Below, one piece after another: positions 11,924 through 22,934 of a stretch of DNA of 64,000 bases (the first letter of the stretch is position 1; each line of letters begins with the position of its first letter). The notes under the pieces are model-generated. The model was not told the origin of the DNA. It made no database searches and saw only the letters and a list, made by a program, of their open reading frames with translations. Position numbers and translations under genes: made by a program. Source of the stretch: Buxus sempervirens (Eukaryota > Streptophyta > Magnoliopsida > Buxales > Buxaceae); contig OX387187.1 in the NCBI GenBank assembly GCA_947561395.2, forward strand, positions 34,205,829-34,269,828, written 5' to 3'.

Positions 11924-13508
11924 CTATTCCGTGACAAAACCATTAAAACAAAACAATATTAACATTTCAAGATGTTGTGAACCACCAACCAACATTTGGA
12001 ATTTACAAATTCAAATAAAATCCTATCTAGCCTAATCTAGACAGACTATACTTGAATGGGAACCTGTTCTTGCAAAACAAACTAAAGCATACCTTGTGAA
12101 GAGCAAGCGAAGAAATAAAGTAAAACACAAGTAAATGGACAATATAAGCATAATATATATTTCCAATAGTCCAATATGTCCAAGTTTAAAACAATGATCA
12201 CAATAATCACATGAGCATCAATAAGTTACATACATCTGAAATCTAAATCTATCTCGCCCCAAGTCTATCTCCCCCTAAACTACTCCCCCTTTTTGTCATG
12301 GAATAGACTAAAGAGAAAAGTATATAAGAAAAAAACAAATCAAAAGCTCTCTAAGGGAAAGATGACTAATATGCATGATTGAATGAACAGAATTCAAAGA
12401 GATGCATGAATCACTAGTTTGCAAGGAGAATCCAAAATAAAGCAATCTTGGCAAACAATTCTAAAATCTAGATTTTCTCACAAACCACTTAAAACACATA
12501 CTAAAAAGACTTTAAAAACATGATGAAACATGCCACAAGCAATATTTCATAAAAACTCGAAATTTTCATATTTTTGAGTTCTTTTTCACCCAAAATTCAA
12601 GTTTTAACAAAATCAAATCAATATTCCCAAATAACTACACACTAATGTAATTAAATTACCAAGTGTGCTTGCGTGCAAGTGCAAAACCAAATACAATCAA
12701 GTGTGCCTAAATTGGAACTTAGTGAGGAGGATTTGGCTTTTTATCAAGAAATCACATTATTACTCAAGTCTCTCTATGAATTAAAAAGAAACCTTTCATG
12801 AATTTTGAGACCTTAAATATTCTATTTTTGAAACTTTCTCCCCCTGTCATTGACACTCTTTTTGCACACGGAGTATTATTCCTTAGAATATCTGGGGTTT
12901 TACAGCTTATTCTATGGTGGTACTCCTTTTATTTCTTTTTGAACTCAAGATGTCTGGTGTTTACAGCTCATCCCAAAGTTCTTCACATATTGCTTTTTTC
13001 TTTTAACACAAGGGAGAATTGTCAAGGTCAAATGTTGGGATCCTTTTAACTTAAGATAGACAAGAGTAAATCAAGGATTGCCTATACACACACTCACCGA
13101 AAAAGAAAAATTAAGCTTGCTTAATTGTATTTGGTGTGTGTAAGTGAAGTGCAAATACACACTAAGAGATCAATCAACCTATTGTGCATTTATATGAGAT
13201 CACTGAAATAAGTTTTGTAAAACAACTCTTTTAAGCAATTAGTTCTCTCAATATAAAAAGTAATTGTTTTTCCAAAACATACTCAAAACACAAATCATCG
13301 AAAACAAAAAAAAAAAAAATAGAAAATCTTTTGGTATTTTTCTGAAAAATTTTAAATCGAAAACAACTAAACTAAAATCATAAACTAGAAAAATAAAAAG
13401 AAAAACAGGCATGCAAAAGATAAGATAAGCTTGAAGCAAGGCTAATGCATGCAACCCAAATCCTAATCAAGGAAGAGGAGTCTAATCACTCTTCTTCACC
13501 CAAGCTTG
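11924..13508 (-). other. Non-coding internal remnant of the copia element
   Basis: AT-rich, with no protease, integrase or RT motif in any frame. It includes an imperfect inverted pair (ACCAAATACAATCAAG near 12684 and CTTAATTGTATTTGGT near 13117). The whole pol region appears lost. Confidence 0.6.
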
Positions 13509-15322
13509 TCAGGTAGAAGAGGATTTCTTGGTCAAGGCAACTAGTTGTTCAGAAAGAAGCCTAGTTTGTTGAGCTAAGACCTTGACTTGATTGGAGAAAT
13601 CCACATTGGATTTCGTAGAAGGAGAATACCAAGATTGAGTAAGATCTTCTCCTAATCTCCACCAATTAGGTCTTATGTGACCTAAAACACCACAATTGTG
13701 GCAAGAAGGAATGAATTTATGAAATTGACTTTCCCTAGGAAGAGGTGCCTTGGGTTGAGACCTTTTGAACTGTTGAATACGCCTTATTGCCTTTTTGGTC
13801 TTTCCCTTTGACTTACAGGATTTCTTCTTGCCTTTTGAAGAAAAAGAAGGAGTCTTTGAAGAGGAAGGAACATCTTGGAATCCTAAACCTCTCGTATCAA
13901 TCATTGTTTTACTCAAACCAAGCATATGATCAAGCTTTTGAGAACCAGAAGAGAAGTTTTGCAACTGAGATTTGGACTTTTCTAACTCAAATTTAAGAGA
14001 CTTGTTTTCAAACTCAAGGATTTCAATTTTCAATTTCAACTCACCCACATGAGAAGTAGACTCATCCAATTTAATTTGAAGTTCTTCCTTGACAAGTTCT
14101 ACTTCATTGAGCTTTTTAAGAAAGGCCTTGTTTTGTTTCTTTATATTTAGACTTTCATTAAAAGGCTTTTCATAAGCCTCTTCAAGGCCTTCCTCATCTT
14201 CAGACTCACTTTGAGAACCGATATTATTCTCAAGTGGTTTTGAGTCTTAAAGAGTGTTTCCCTCATCATTTCCCAGAATAGAAGTGAAGGCCATGTAATT
14301 TGGACCCTCTTCAGATGAGGAATCATTCTCATGTTCAGATTCAGTCTCACTATAAGAAAGAGTAGCATTCATTGCTTTCCCACTGCCCTTACCTTTCAAT
14401 TTCTTGTAGGTAGGACATTCAGCTCTTATATGGCCAAACCCTTGGCAACCATGGCACTTTACCTGCTGAGTTTTGTTTTCAAGGGTGTCTTTGGTGTCCC
14501 TAAGATCTTTCCTAAATTTCCTATCCTTACTAGAAGTCCCCATAGACCAATCATTGCCTTTTTTTTTCTAATTCTAAACATTTTTCTAAAACTCTTCACA
14601 AATTGGGCAATTTCCTCATCATCCACCTCATCATCAGACTCATTAAAAGTCTTTCCTTTCATGACTATAAGAGCAATAGATTTGCTCTTTTTGGTTTAAG
14701 GTAAGGTGAGCTCATAGGTCTGAATTGATCCTATTAGGTCTTTAATCCTAATTTTGTCAATGTCTTTGCTTTCCTCTATGGCTGTTACTTTAGGTATAAA
14801 CCTCTTAGGTAAGGATCTCAAAATTTTCCTAACCACTCTATTTGGAGGAATACTATCACCTAGGTTGAAACTAAAATTTACTATATCACTGAGTTTGGCA
14901 TAGAATACATCAAAAGGTTCATCCTCCCCCATCTTCAATTCTTCAAACCTAGTGATAAGCATCTGCAATTTGGAATTCTTCACCAGGATAGTTCCCTCAT
15001 GAGTGGTTTCTAAAATACCCTAAATTTCCTTACTAGTCTGACACGTGGACACCCGTTTGAATTCTTCAACAGATATTGCACTAAAGAGTGCATTGACACC
15101 CTTACTATTGTGATTTACTTCAACCAGCTCTTCTCTGGTGTAATGATTTGGATCTTTGGGTTTTACCTCACCATCTACAGTTATAGTGGGTGGAGCCCAT
15201 CCTCTCTCAACACTTCCCCAAATCTTTTCATGAATAGCTTTTAGATAGGCTCTCATAAGGACTTTCCAATAGGCATAATTACTACCATCAAAGAAAAGTG
15301 GGGCAGTGGAAGACTTGTCCAT
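13509..15322 (-). pseudogene. Copia gag pseudogene (SIRE-like)
   Basis: ATG at 15322 opens a gag with an FFDGSNYAYWK motif and a KIWGSVERGW motif. It runs through a stop near 15020 into the UBN2-type segment (ITRFEELKMGEDEPFDVFYAK, 14960-14890), then a CCHC knuckle CHGCQGFGHIRAEC (about 14455-14415). A second knuckle, CHNCGVLGHIRPNW (about 13700-13660), has lost its last cysteine. Several stops and frame changes separate the segments. The coiled-coil-like middle (EFENKSLKFELEKSKSQL) is intact. It would have formed the virus-like particle; it is now non-functional. Confidence 0.8.
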
Positions 15323-15351
15323 GACTAATAGAGTCAAGGATCTAGTTAACT

Positions 15352-15363
15352 GCTCCAATACCA
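15352..15363 (-). promoter_or_regulatory. Primer binding site of the copia element (initiator tRNA-Met, diverged)
   Basis: TGGTATTGGAGC on the minus strand, two bases after the 5' LTR end. It matches the canonical tRNA-iMet site TGGTATCAGAGC except for two bases. Confidence 0.7.
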
Positions 15364-15365
15364 AT

Positions 15366-15534
15366 TGGAAAACACAGTTTAGACTCTAAATACACCTAAA
15401 GGGGGGGGGGTGAATAGGTGTTGCACAGCGGAATAAAAATTTTCTATTAATTAAAGACAAGTCCTTAATTAATAGGCATGAACAAATCCTCAAAGTAATT
15501 CTAGAAAATCAAATCACCAATCAAAAGTAATTAA
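15366..15534 (-). repeat. 5' LTR of the copia element, inner fragment
   Basis: Matches 10761-10941 of the 3' LTR, including the poly-G run and the TAATTAAAGACAAGTCC phrase, and stops abruptly at 15534, where element A begins. Confidence 0.85.
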
Positions 15535-15733
15535 CAAAGTCTGGTAAAATAAAATGGTTACTATCTCTCTCATCTCTCTAGTACATCAAATCCAAATGAA
15601 AAATAGTCTATCAAATATGACTAAGTCTAAATCAATCATCCACCTCAAACAAGATCCGGATAAAAGTAATCCTCCGGTGTATACTCATCTACCTCCCCCA
15701 AGAAATCACTAAGATCCCCCTCTCACGTATCAG

Positions 15734-15775
15734 CTGAAAATTGAAATGAAAGTAGGGTGAGATACGAATATCCCA
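15734..15775 (-). promoter_or_regulatory. Hairpin plus acceptor-like module in element A
   Basis: On the minus strand TGGGATA-TTCG-TATCTCA keeps pairing through a G-U wobble, and the AG of ATTTTCAG lies 24 nt after the stem. A CATGCATGTG word precedes it. Confidence 0.6.
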
Positions 15776-17675
15776 GTAGGTAACACATGCATGATTAAAC
15801 AGTTCATATAAGTAAAAGAACAGTTCATACACGATTAAGCAATATCGACTAAGCAGGCTCGTAGAATCATTCGTATCATTCATGAATACAAAACAATATG
15901 ATAAACAGTTCTAAAGATGAATTTCAGCAAGTTCTATTATAAGAATCCAATATCAAAATCGATAACATAATTCATACTTTGCTAGGATGCACTAAACATT
16001 CACATCCGATCAATATCTCAATCACATGCCTCCTGCATGTATACAATAATAATAACAAGTGTTGTGATTTCAGTGTCATTGTAGGACTCACAAAGATAGA
16101 TAAACCTTTTGAGATGATTCTCAACCAATTGCTACACCATCGTGTGGCTTAGGAGCAATGCTACTAATGATACTCAAGTCCCATGCAGCACAGCTTAGAC
16201 AAGAGCCGTAGTCACTGACTTATTGCACACGTACCAATCAGAGTTGGCATGTACCACCAGCATGCAGCACCAGAATCAATACATGGAGATTGTCGCTTAT
16301 CCACATGTACAGGGAATCACTAGCGGCTCACCGGGGTGTCCCTCCAGACATAGGACCTTCCCAGACAAACTAACTTGCAAAGGAAGCGCGTCGCATATAG
16401 GAGTAACTCAACCCAAATAACATACCCCTCAGCTATCTAGCAATAACTATGGATCCATAACCAGCTATACCCACTAGACTCCAAAATTCCCTAAAATATA
16501 ATATTTCTATAAGGGTTGGTGCCTAACAGCATATAAAGGTTAAATCTATCAATTACTTCAATATTCGGGTCATCTGAGTTCTGAATTCTCTTTATAAAGC
16601 TTTCTGGTTTATAGTGTCATTTAGAAGATGCTCTAGTAGTTAAATACTAGTTAGGTTTTCCAAAAACTAGGTTTCTCCATTTCTTTCAAAGTTTGGCAAC
16701 TAATGTCCTAAATATCTTCCTAATTTATTTTTCTGTAAAATAGGGAATTAGATAATTTATTTTAGTCTTAAAACATCTTATTTAATCATTAAAATTGTCT
16801 AAAAATAGTTTGGAATTGAATCAGGGTGTGAAATTTCGAAAATCTGCAAAATCTGAACAGAGCGCCTAGGATCGCTCCGGCGGTCTGTGGTCGGCGGTAG
16901 TTCAAAATCGAACGCTGACGATACGTCTTCTAGCGGTCTTCGGCGGTCTACAGTTTATAACTAGCGCCGATGATCGCCGAGCACAGTCAAGGTCGGCGGT
17001 CGTTAAAAAACGAACAGAGTCAGTTCCAAAACATGATTTTTCTCGTCTGAACTCATTCTAACATATTTATAACATGATTATCTAACTAAATACATCATTA
17101 CATATCATAAAAACATGCTTTTGCGATTAAACGAATGTAAATCCAAACACGAAGGTAAAACGGTGTCACCTACCTCTTTTCCACGATTGTTTCTCCTTCT
17201 CTCTCTAAACAATGATTCACACAGGTGCGAGGTACTCCCTAGGTGATGAAAAACACAAAACCAGCACCCTTCCTTCCTCTTCTTCTTCTCTTTCGGTCGC
17301 TCGGTTTGTCGCTTGCGGCTGTTCAATATGTGTGAAAATACAATGAATAAGTTTTAGGTTATTTTAATAGGCTTTTATACTCTCCGATCCCATGTATTTC
17401 ACATACACAAAACTCCATACACACGCTGTAACGTCTCGGATCCGTGTTGTTCAATAGAGATATAACACGTCTCACGGAGGTTAGGCAAGGATCGATAATT
17501 AAATATGATCGCTGGATAATCATCTAACTATAACCTGTCAGAGTGCACAATTTGATTCATCCAAGAAATGTAACGTTTAGACTTTACTAGAAACATATGG
17601 TTCAACCCCCAAATAGACTTTAATACACCTCAAATATTCAAAGTACTCAAATTCGAAACAAGATAACCTACAAGT

Positions 17676-17753
17676 CTAAGGAAGGTAATAGTAATCTTCC
17701 TCCCTATAAGCCTCAGCAGGATCTACCCCAGTAGTCGCCTCACCACGAGTATC
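17676..17753 (-). other. Conserved 25-codon frame after the acceptor in element B
   Basis: The frame (…RGEATTGVDP…YREEDYYY…) ends at a TAG in exactly the same place as the matching frame in element C. No start codon is in frame in the spliced reading I could construct, so coding status is unproven. Confidence 0.25.
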
Positions 17754-17796
17754 TGAAAATCACAACAAAACAACAGAGTGAGATACGAATATCTCA
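17753..17796 (-). promoter_or_regulatory. Hairpin plus acceptor-like module in element B
   Basis: Perfect TGAGATA-TTCG-TATCTCA (17796-17779, minus) with a UUCG loop. The AG of GTGATTTTCAG (17754-17753) lies 25 nt beyond. CATGCATGTG lies just upstream. Confidence 0.65.
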
Positions 17797-18024
17797 GCGA
17801 GTAGCACATGCATGCAGAAATAGTTAATCACAGTTCAAAGCTATGCATCGATAAACGTTCCGTACGATTAAACAACTCATATCAATTTCAAGTTCAAACC
17901 AAAACTCATCTCATCGGTCAAATCACATCTCAGTTAAGTACGACAACACATCGATCGGTCAATGTCATGACTATCGTTTAGTTGATAAATTAAACATGCC
18001 AAGTAGACACTCCACACCTCCATG

Positions 18025-18150
18025 TACACAGTTCCGGCCTACTCAGGGTTTCGGAAACTCTGAAATGACGGCCTACTCAGGGTTTCGTCATCCAATGCAG
18101 GCCTACTCCCCGGGTTTCTGCATTGACAACCAGGCCTACTCAGGGTTTCT
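18025..18150. repeat. Short repeat array GGCCTACTCAGGGTTTC in element B
   Basis: Four copies, two of them modified, spaced about 30-40 bp. The same word in reverse (GATACCCTGAGTAGGCC) recurs in element C on both sides of its nested solo LTR (21447-21493 and 24820-24870). Confidence 0.75.
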
Positions 18151-21100
18151 GGCTGCTCTACACCGGTCGTGGCAACACACAAGGCCATGCAATTCCAACA
18201 ACCAACAAATAATATTACATTACTAAGCTTAGACTCTGGATCCAGGACAAGCTAGACCAAAATAGTAAAACATCGTATAATCTCAATTTCAACATTTAAA
18301 GTAAAACCATTCATTCCACATCATGTATATCTCATCATAGTTCATCACCTATCCCTCTGGACCAAACAGTATCTCAATACTTTCAGTATTTCTCATTTCC
18401 ACAAAACCATGCCATTTGAATACAAACACAGTTATTTATAACAAGACAATACATTTCAGTATTTCCCAAAACAAATGAAACCAGAAGTCAATAATTTCTC
18501 AATTAGAACAGTGTATAAGTTCGAGGAGAAAACGACTAAGAACTCCTAGAGTTTTGGTATCCAGCACAACATATATATAATAACCCACACTCATCCTTAG
18601 GAATCTTTAAGAATTTGCCACTAGCTTTCTCCTAGGAATTTAAATAAGAAATGCAGGTTCCAAGGTTACCAACAAGTGATTGGTGAAGTGATATAAACCC
18701 CAAGACATCAAAATCCCCCTTGGTTTAGTCGGAAATCAAATTCGGTAAGTTAAATTGGGTATGCGCTCACTTCCTGAAGTGAGCGCCAGGTGAGCGCCAG
18801 TCGGCGGATAGAAAATAGGTGGAAATGGACCATGCGCTCACTCGACGCTAAGTGAGCACGAGCTGAGCGGGAGAAAGGCGCGAGAAGAGCGCGGGATAGG
18901 CGCGAGAAAAACGCATCGATTTCAAGTAGGCACGAGCTGAGCGGCAGGTAGGCGCGAGCTCGGCGCCAGATCATTATTCCTATGCGCCTACTTCCCAAAG
19001 TGGGCGCAAGTGGGCGCCAAGTGGGCGGATACCCACTGCAAATTTCAAGTCTCTGTTATTTCGAGATGTACATGTCTGGCTGATTTGTTTCGGTCTGTAA
19101 GTGTTCCAATACACTCCCAATGTTCCCAGAATGCTTCCCAACCACTTTTGGATTTAATCTAAACACATTTAATTTCAAGGTAAATTTCAATCTCCAGTTC
19201 TATCTCATGTTATTCCAGAAAACCAGCAAAACTCAGAAATCACTCAAAATACAACCATGCATCAGAATAAGCTCACGAAGAAACACAAAACCTCAGTTGT
19301 AAATCAGTGCTACTCACCAGTATATGCTTTTCCCAGAATAACCCAACCTTGGTCGATCATGACTCCGGTTGCGCGCGCGAATGAAAATATAGCCGAACGA
19401 ATCCTCTCGAGCAGAGAGAAATAACCCACTGAACTTCGACTCCAAAATCCTTCCCGTAGCCTTTGCGATTCTTGTTCTTCACAAGCAGAACCCTAATCGC
19501 CACACCAGCCGCAAATCACCAAAATCGCCCAGTTCTCCAGATAACGAGAGTAACGAAAGTATTGCCAAAATACGATACGAGTATTCTAAAGACCCCAAAG
19601 ACCTAACTTTCCCCTTTTGGTCTATTTCTTTACCTCATACGCATACGCATTGCCGCTTGACCCTTTAAAAGTACTTGCTCCCGTGCATGCTCACCCACTG
19701 AAACCTACATATTTCGGCCACTTAAAATAACAAACGCCCAAGCTATATTTTAATAGTAATAATAATAATAAAACAAAAACAAAAAATAAAACTCACCAAA
19801 AATCAGGGTCTTACACACGCCCAATCAGAATATGTAGAAACCCGACATTTTTCTCTAAGAATTATTTTTGTTATTAATTGTGTGGAGAAATAAAGTTAAA
19901 GAGCTTTGTGTATATATGTAGGAGTCGATGGGCGAGCACACACCAGATCAGAGGTTTTCAAAAGTTCATCGAGCGGCAAATTACTTATGGAAGGTATATA
20001 TATACTTTAGGAAAATTAGGTTTGGGGTTTTTGGAATACTCGTATACTCGTACTGAGGTCGAATCGCGATTGCGGTTGCGGCGATTTGTCCTAGGTTTTC
20101 TTTGGGAGAGAAGATGAACTGGGGGAGTTCCTGTCGTTTGGTGTGTTCGTGATCAAGGAGTTCAGAAGGGTTTTTCCTCTTGTGATCAAAAGAGCATCTG
20201 GGCGACTATAGCAACCAGACGAACGACTGTTGGTGTTGGTTTGGTTGGGGTTAGCTCTACGAGGGGTTGCTGTTGCAAAGACTTGGAAGCGTATAAGGTG
20301 AGTAGCATCGTTTTAAAACTGGATTTCGTATTGTTTCGTGAGTTTAACCCGAATGCATGTTTTTTGGAATGAGATAGTCATGTTTTCTGGAAGGAGATAG
20401 TCCGAGTGTGGGTTTTCATTAGGATTGAATGAGATGAATAAAAATGTGTTTAGATTAATTTCAAAAGTGTTTTAAAGGTCCTCTGGGGATATTAGGAGAC
20501 TGAGAAAATTGTTACAGAGGGAAAAATTTCGGCCAGTCATGTAGATCTGAAAATAATAGAAAGTCGAAGAAACAGGGTGGTATTCGCCGAGTGGCGCCGA
20601 CCTAGCGCCAACTCACCCTGGTCGGCGAACCGACATTTTGACTTACCGCCGAGCCCGCGCCCATCGCGCGCCTAGCTTGTGCGGTCTTGTTTTCCTTCCC
20701 TCCTATGTCGCGCGAGTCTCGCGCCTATCGCATGCTCAGCTCGCGCCCAGTAACCTTGCACTAAGCGCGACCGGAATTTGTTAAGAGATTCCTTACCGCC
20801 GACCTCGCGCCTAGCGCTAGAGGTCAGTGCAGGCCCCTAACTTTTGCCGAAAGATGAGATTTGGTAAAAACAAGTTACAGTGGACACCTTGACGGTTTAA
20901 GCACTTACTTATTGACTAGTTTAGGATGTTAGAAATACTATATTCGTTCAAACCAAATTGGAGACTATTGAATCACATACTAAACATTATTACAAACTAT
21001 TCGAAAGGAGAGTTTAAGAAATTTAGGTAGGTTGAGCTATTTATGATCCTATAAGTAAATGAGCCATCTTTGTTATATACTTCATCTGTTTCCTGTTTTT

Positions 21101-21589
21101 GAAATTGTATAAATCGGTTTCGTTCAATATCCAATTCTTGACAAGCATTAAATGGTTTTGTGTGAGTAAGAGAAATTCTATTGCATGAGAGTGTTGTTGT
21201 GAGGTTGGGAACCTTTGAATCGTATGAGTTGATGTTTTGGTTGGAACAACTTGTGATGAGTATATTGGGATACACAGGTTTAAAATCAATGTGGGTTTAC
21301 TGAATGCGGAGTTTATATGGTTATTTATCGGTTTTGGGTTTAGCTTCCCTTGGATCCTTGTTAAGCTTAGTAATGTGATGGTATTTGTTTATTGGTATAA
21401 TTGCATGGCCTTGTGTGTTGCCATGACCAGTGTAGAGCAGCCAGATACCCTGAGTAGGCCTAGTTGTCAGTGCCGATACCCGGAGTAGGCCGGTGTAAGC
21501 ACCTCATTTTTGCGCTCCCAGAAGAGCCGGAAATGCAAACCCTGGACAAAAAGTCAAACCCTGAGGGGTCAAAAGTTGAATTTTTGATC

Positions 21590-22000
21590 GAGTGAAAGTT
21601 GGCCACCTTGCTTTATGTCATTGGATAGAGAATTTCGACACGGTTCCAACGCAACTGAGTTTGCAGGAATTGGAGTCCGGATGAAGGTTCTGCGGGCGGT
21701 CAAACTTGAGGGGAGCTGAAAGTTGACTTTCTGCTAAAACCTGATCTAGATGCTTACCCCTATGTCATTGGATAGAGAATCTCGATACGGTTCCAACGCA
21801 ACTGAGTTTGCAGGAATCGGAGTCCGGATGAAGGTTTTGCGGCCGGTTAAACTTGAGGGGAGCCGAAAGTTGACTTTCTGCTAAAATCAGATCCAGATGC
21901 CTACCCCTGTGTCATTAGATAGAGGGCTCCGATACGATTCTAATGCAACTGAGTTTGCCCAGATCGGAGTCCGGATGGAGAAAATATGAGCTGACGAAGT
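21590..22000 (+). repeat. 147-bp tandem repeat near the LTR 5' end, about 3 copies
   Basis: The word GCAACTGAGTTTGC recurs at 21651, 21798 and 21945, an exact 147-bp step, with GGAGTCCGGATG and AAGTTGACTTT accompanying it. The same period is found in solo LTRs 1 and 3. Confidence 0.88.
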
Positions 22001-22305
22001 TTCCGAGCAGCAAAACTGGCAAACTGCACACGTGGCGAGTTACGCAGGAAAATATCTCGGGGATCAAATCCGTAAATATCCAAACGTACGAAATATCCCA
22101 GGGACTAAATCTGTAAAAATCCGAGAATATCGGATTAAATCGAAAATGACCAGGGACTAAATCCGAAAAAATTGGATTTTTCAACCATCGAGCGGCCGCA
22201 TTAATTGATTTTCAATCATTTGGCCGCTCGCGGCGAACAGGGCAAGAGCAAAATGCGCGGGGCACCCGCTCAACGCAAGCTCAGCGGATACCCTTCTCCC
22301 TATTC

Positions 22306-22313
22306 TATAAAGG
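22306..22313 (+). promoter_or_regulatory. TATA box of solo LTR 2
   Basis: TATAAAGG, followed about 335 nt later by the donor-like CTCAG|GTATTG (GT at 22641-22642). Confidence 0.5.
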
Positions 22314-22908
22314 CCGTGCGAGACTTCGTGCAAAAGGGGTTGGAAAATTTTTGGTTGGCTCCTTTCGGGCTTGGGGACTTTTTCTTTGGGGTTTTCTCCG
22401 GTTGGCCTTGGGTTTCCCTTCCCTCCCTGGTCCGAGCTCCCTCTCCGGCAGTCCCCTTAGACCCCAAACATCCCACCTTCCACGCTCACCTTCCCTTCTC
22501 TTCCTCTCCTTCACCTTCCCACCAACAAGAGGAAAGCCCTTGCTGCTGCTGGTGCAAAAGGAAGAGAGCTCCAGTGCTTGTGCCACCTCAAGGAGAAGCC
22601 AGAGAAGCCACCGCCTTGCACAAGAACATAGGAACCTCAGGTATTGTTTCTCACTCGTTTTACATACATAAAAATGGGAGTCGTATAAGCATGTTATCGA
22701 ACCTGTTTTTTTTCCTTTCCTTGTTACGCATTTTTGCTCTTCCATTTTGGGTAACATGGAGGTCTTCAAGGGTAAGGGAGACCCCATGAGAAGATGGGAA
22801 GCTTGCCATCCCACCTTCGGCCACCGTTCGAAGAGTTTCTTTTTGTGGATTATTGAGTAAAGGGAGTCTTTCCCTCGTTTCGAGCATGTCCTGTGTATCC
22901 CATATAAA

Positions 22909-22934
22909 CCCCCCCCCCCCCCCCCCCCCCCCCC
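22909..22934. repeat. Run of 26 C
   Basis: Uninterrupted homopolymer inside solo LTR 2. On the minus strand it is a G26 run that could form quadruplex structures. The exact length could be affected by sequencing. Confidence 0.85.

Larger units (their letters stand above)
17427..19815 (-). mobile_element. Element B: solo LTR (TSD CACGC)
   Basis: Runs from TGTAACGTCTCGG to …GGGTCTTACA, flanked by perfect CACGC duplications (17422-17426, 19816-19820), 2,389 bp, with no coding region. Gene-sense orientation is inferred as minus from its TTTTCAG acceptor and GTGAGT donor (minus, GT at 19317-19316). It contains GGCCTACTCAGGGTTTC repeats (18025-18150) and a GAGCGCCAG cluster (18770-19030). TG…CA ends with a 5-bp TSD fit an LTR. 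Its hairpin and acceptor resemble those of the Tekay-like LTR, suggesting a chromovirus relative. Confidence 0.88.

Noticed and set aside
17427-19815. Element B as a DNA transposon with short TIRs (TGTAA…TTACA)
   Set aside because: 5-bp TSD, TG…CA ends, donor/acceptor layout and similarity to Tekay-like LTR signals fit an LTR better; inverted termini of this length are normal in LTRs.
22205-22789. 194-codon sense frame in solo LTR 2
   Set aside because: It overlaps TATA, leader and donor signals and is not seen in solo LTRs 1 and 3 as a matching frame.
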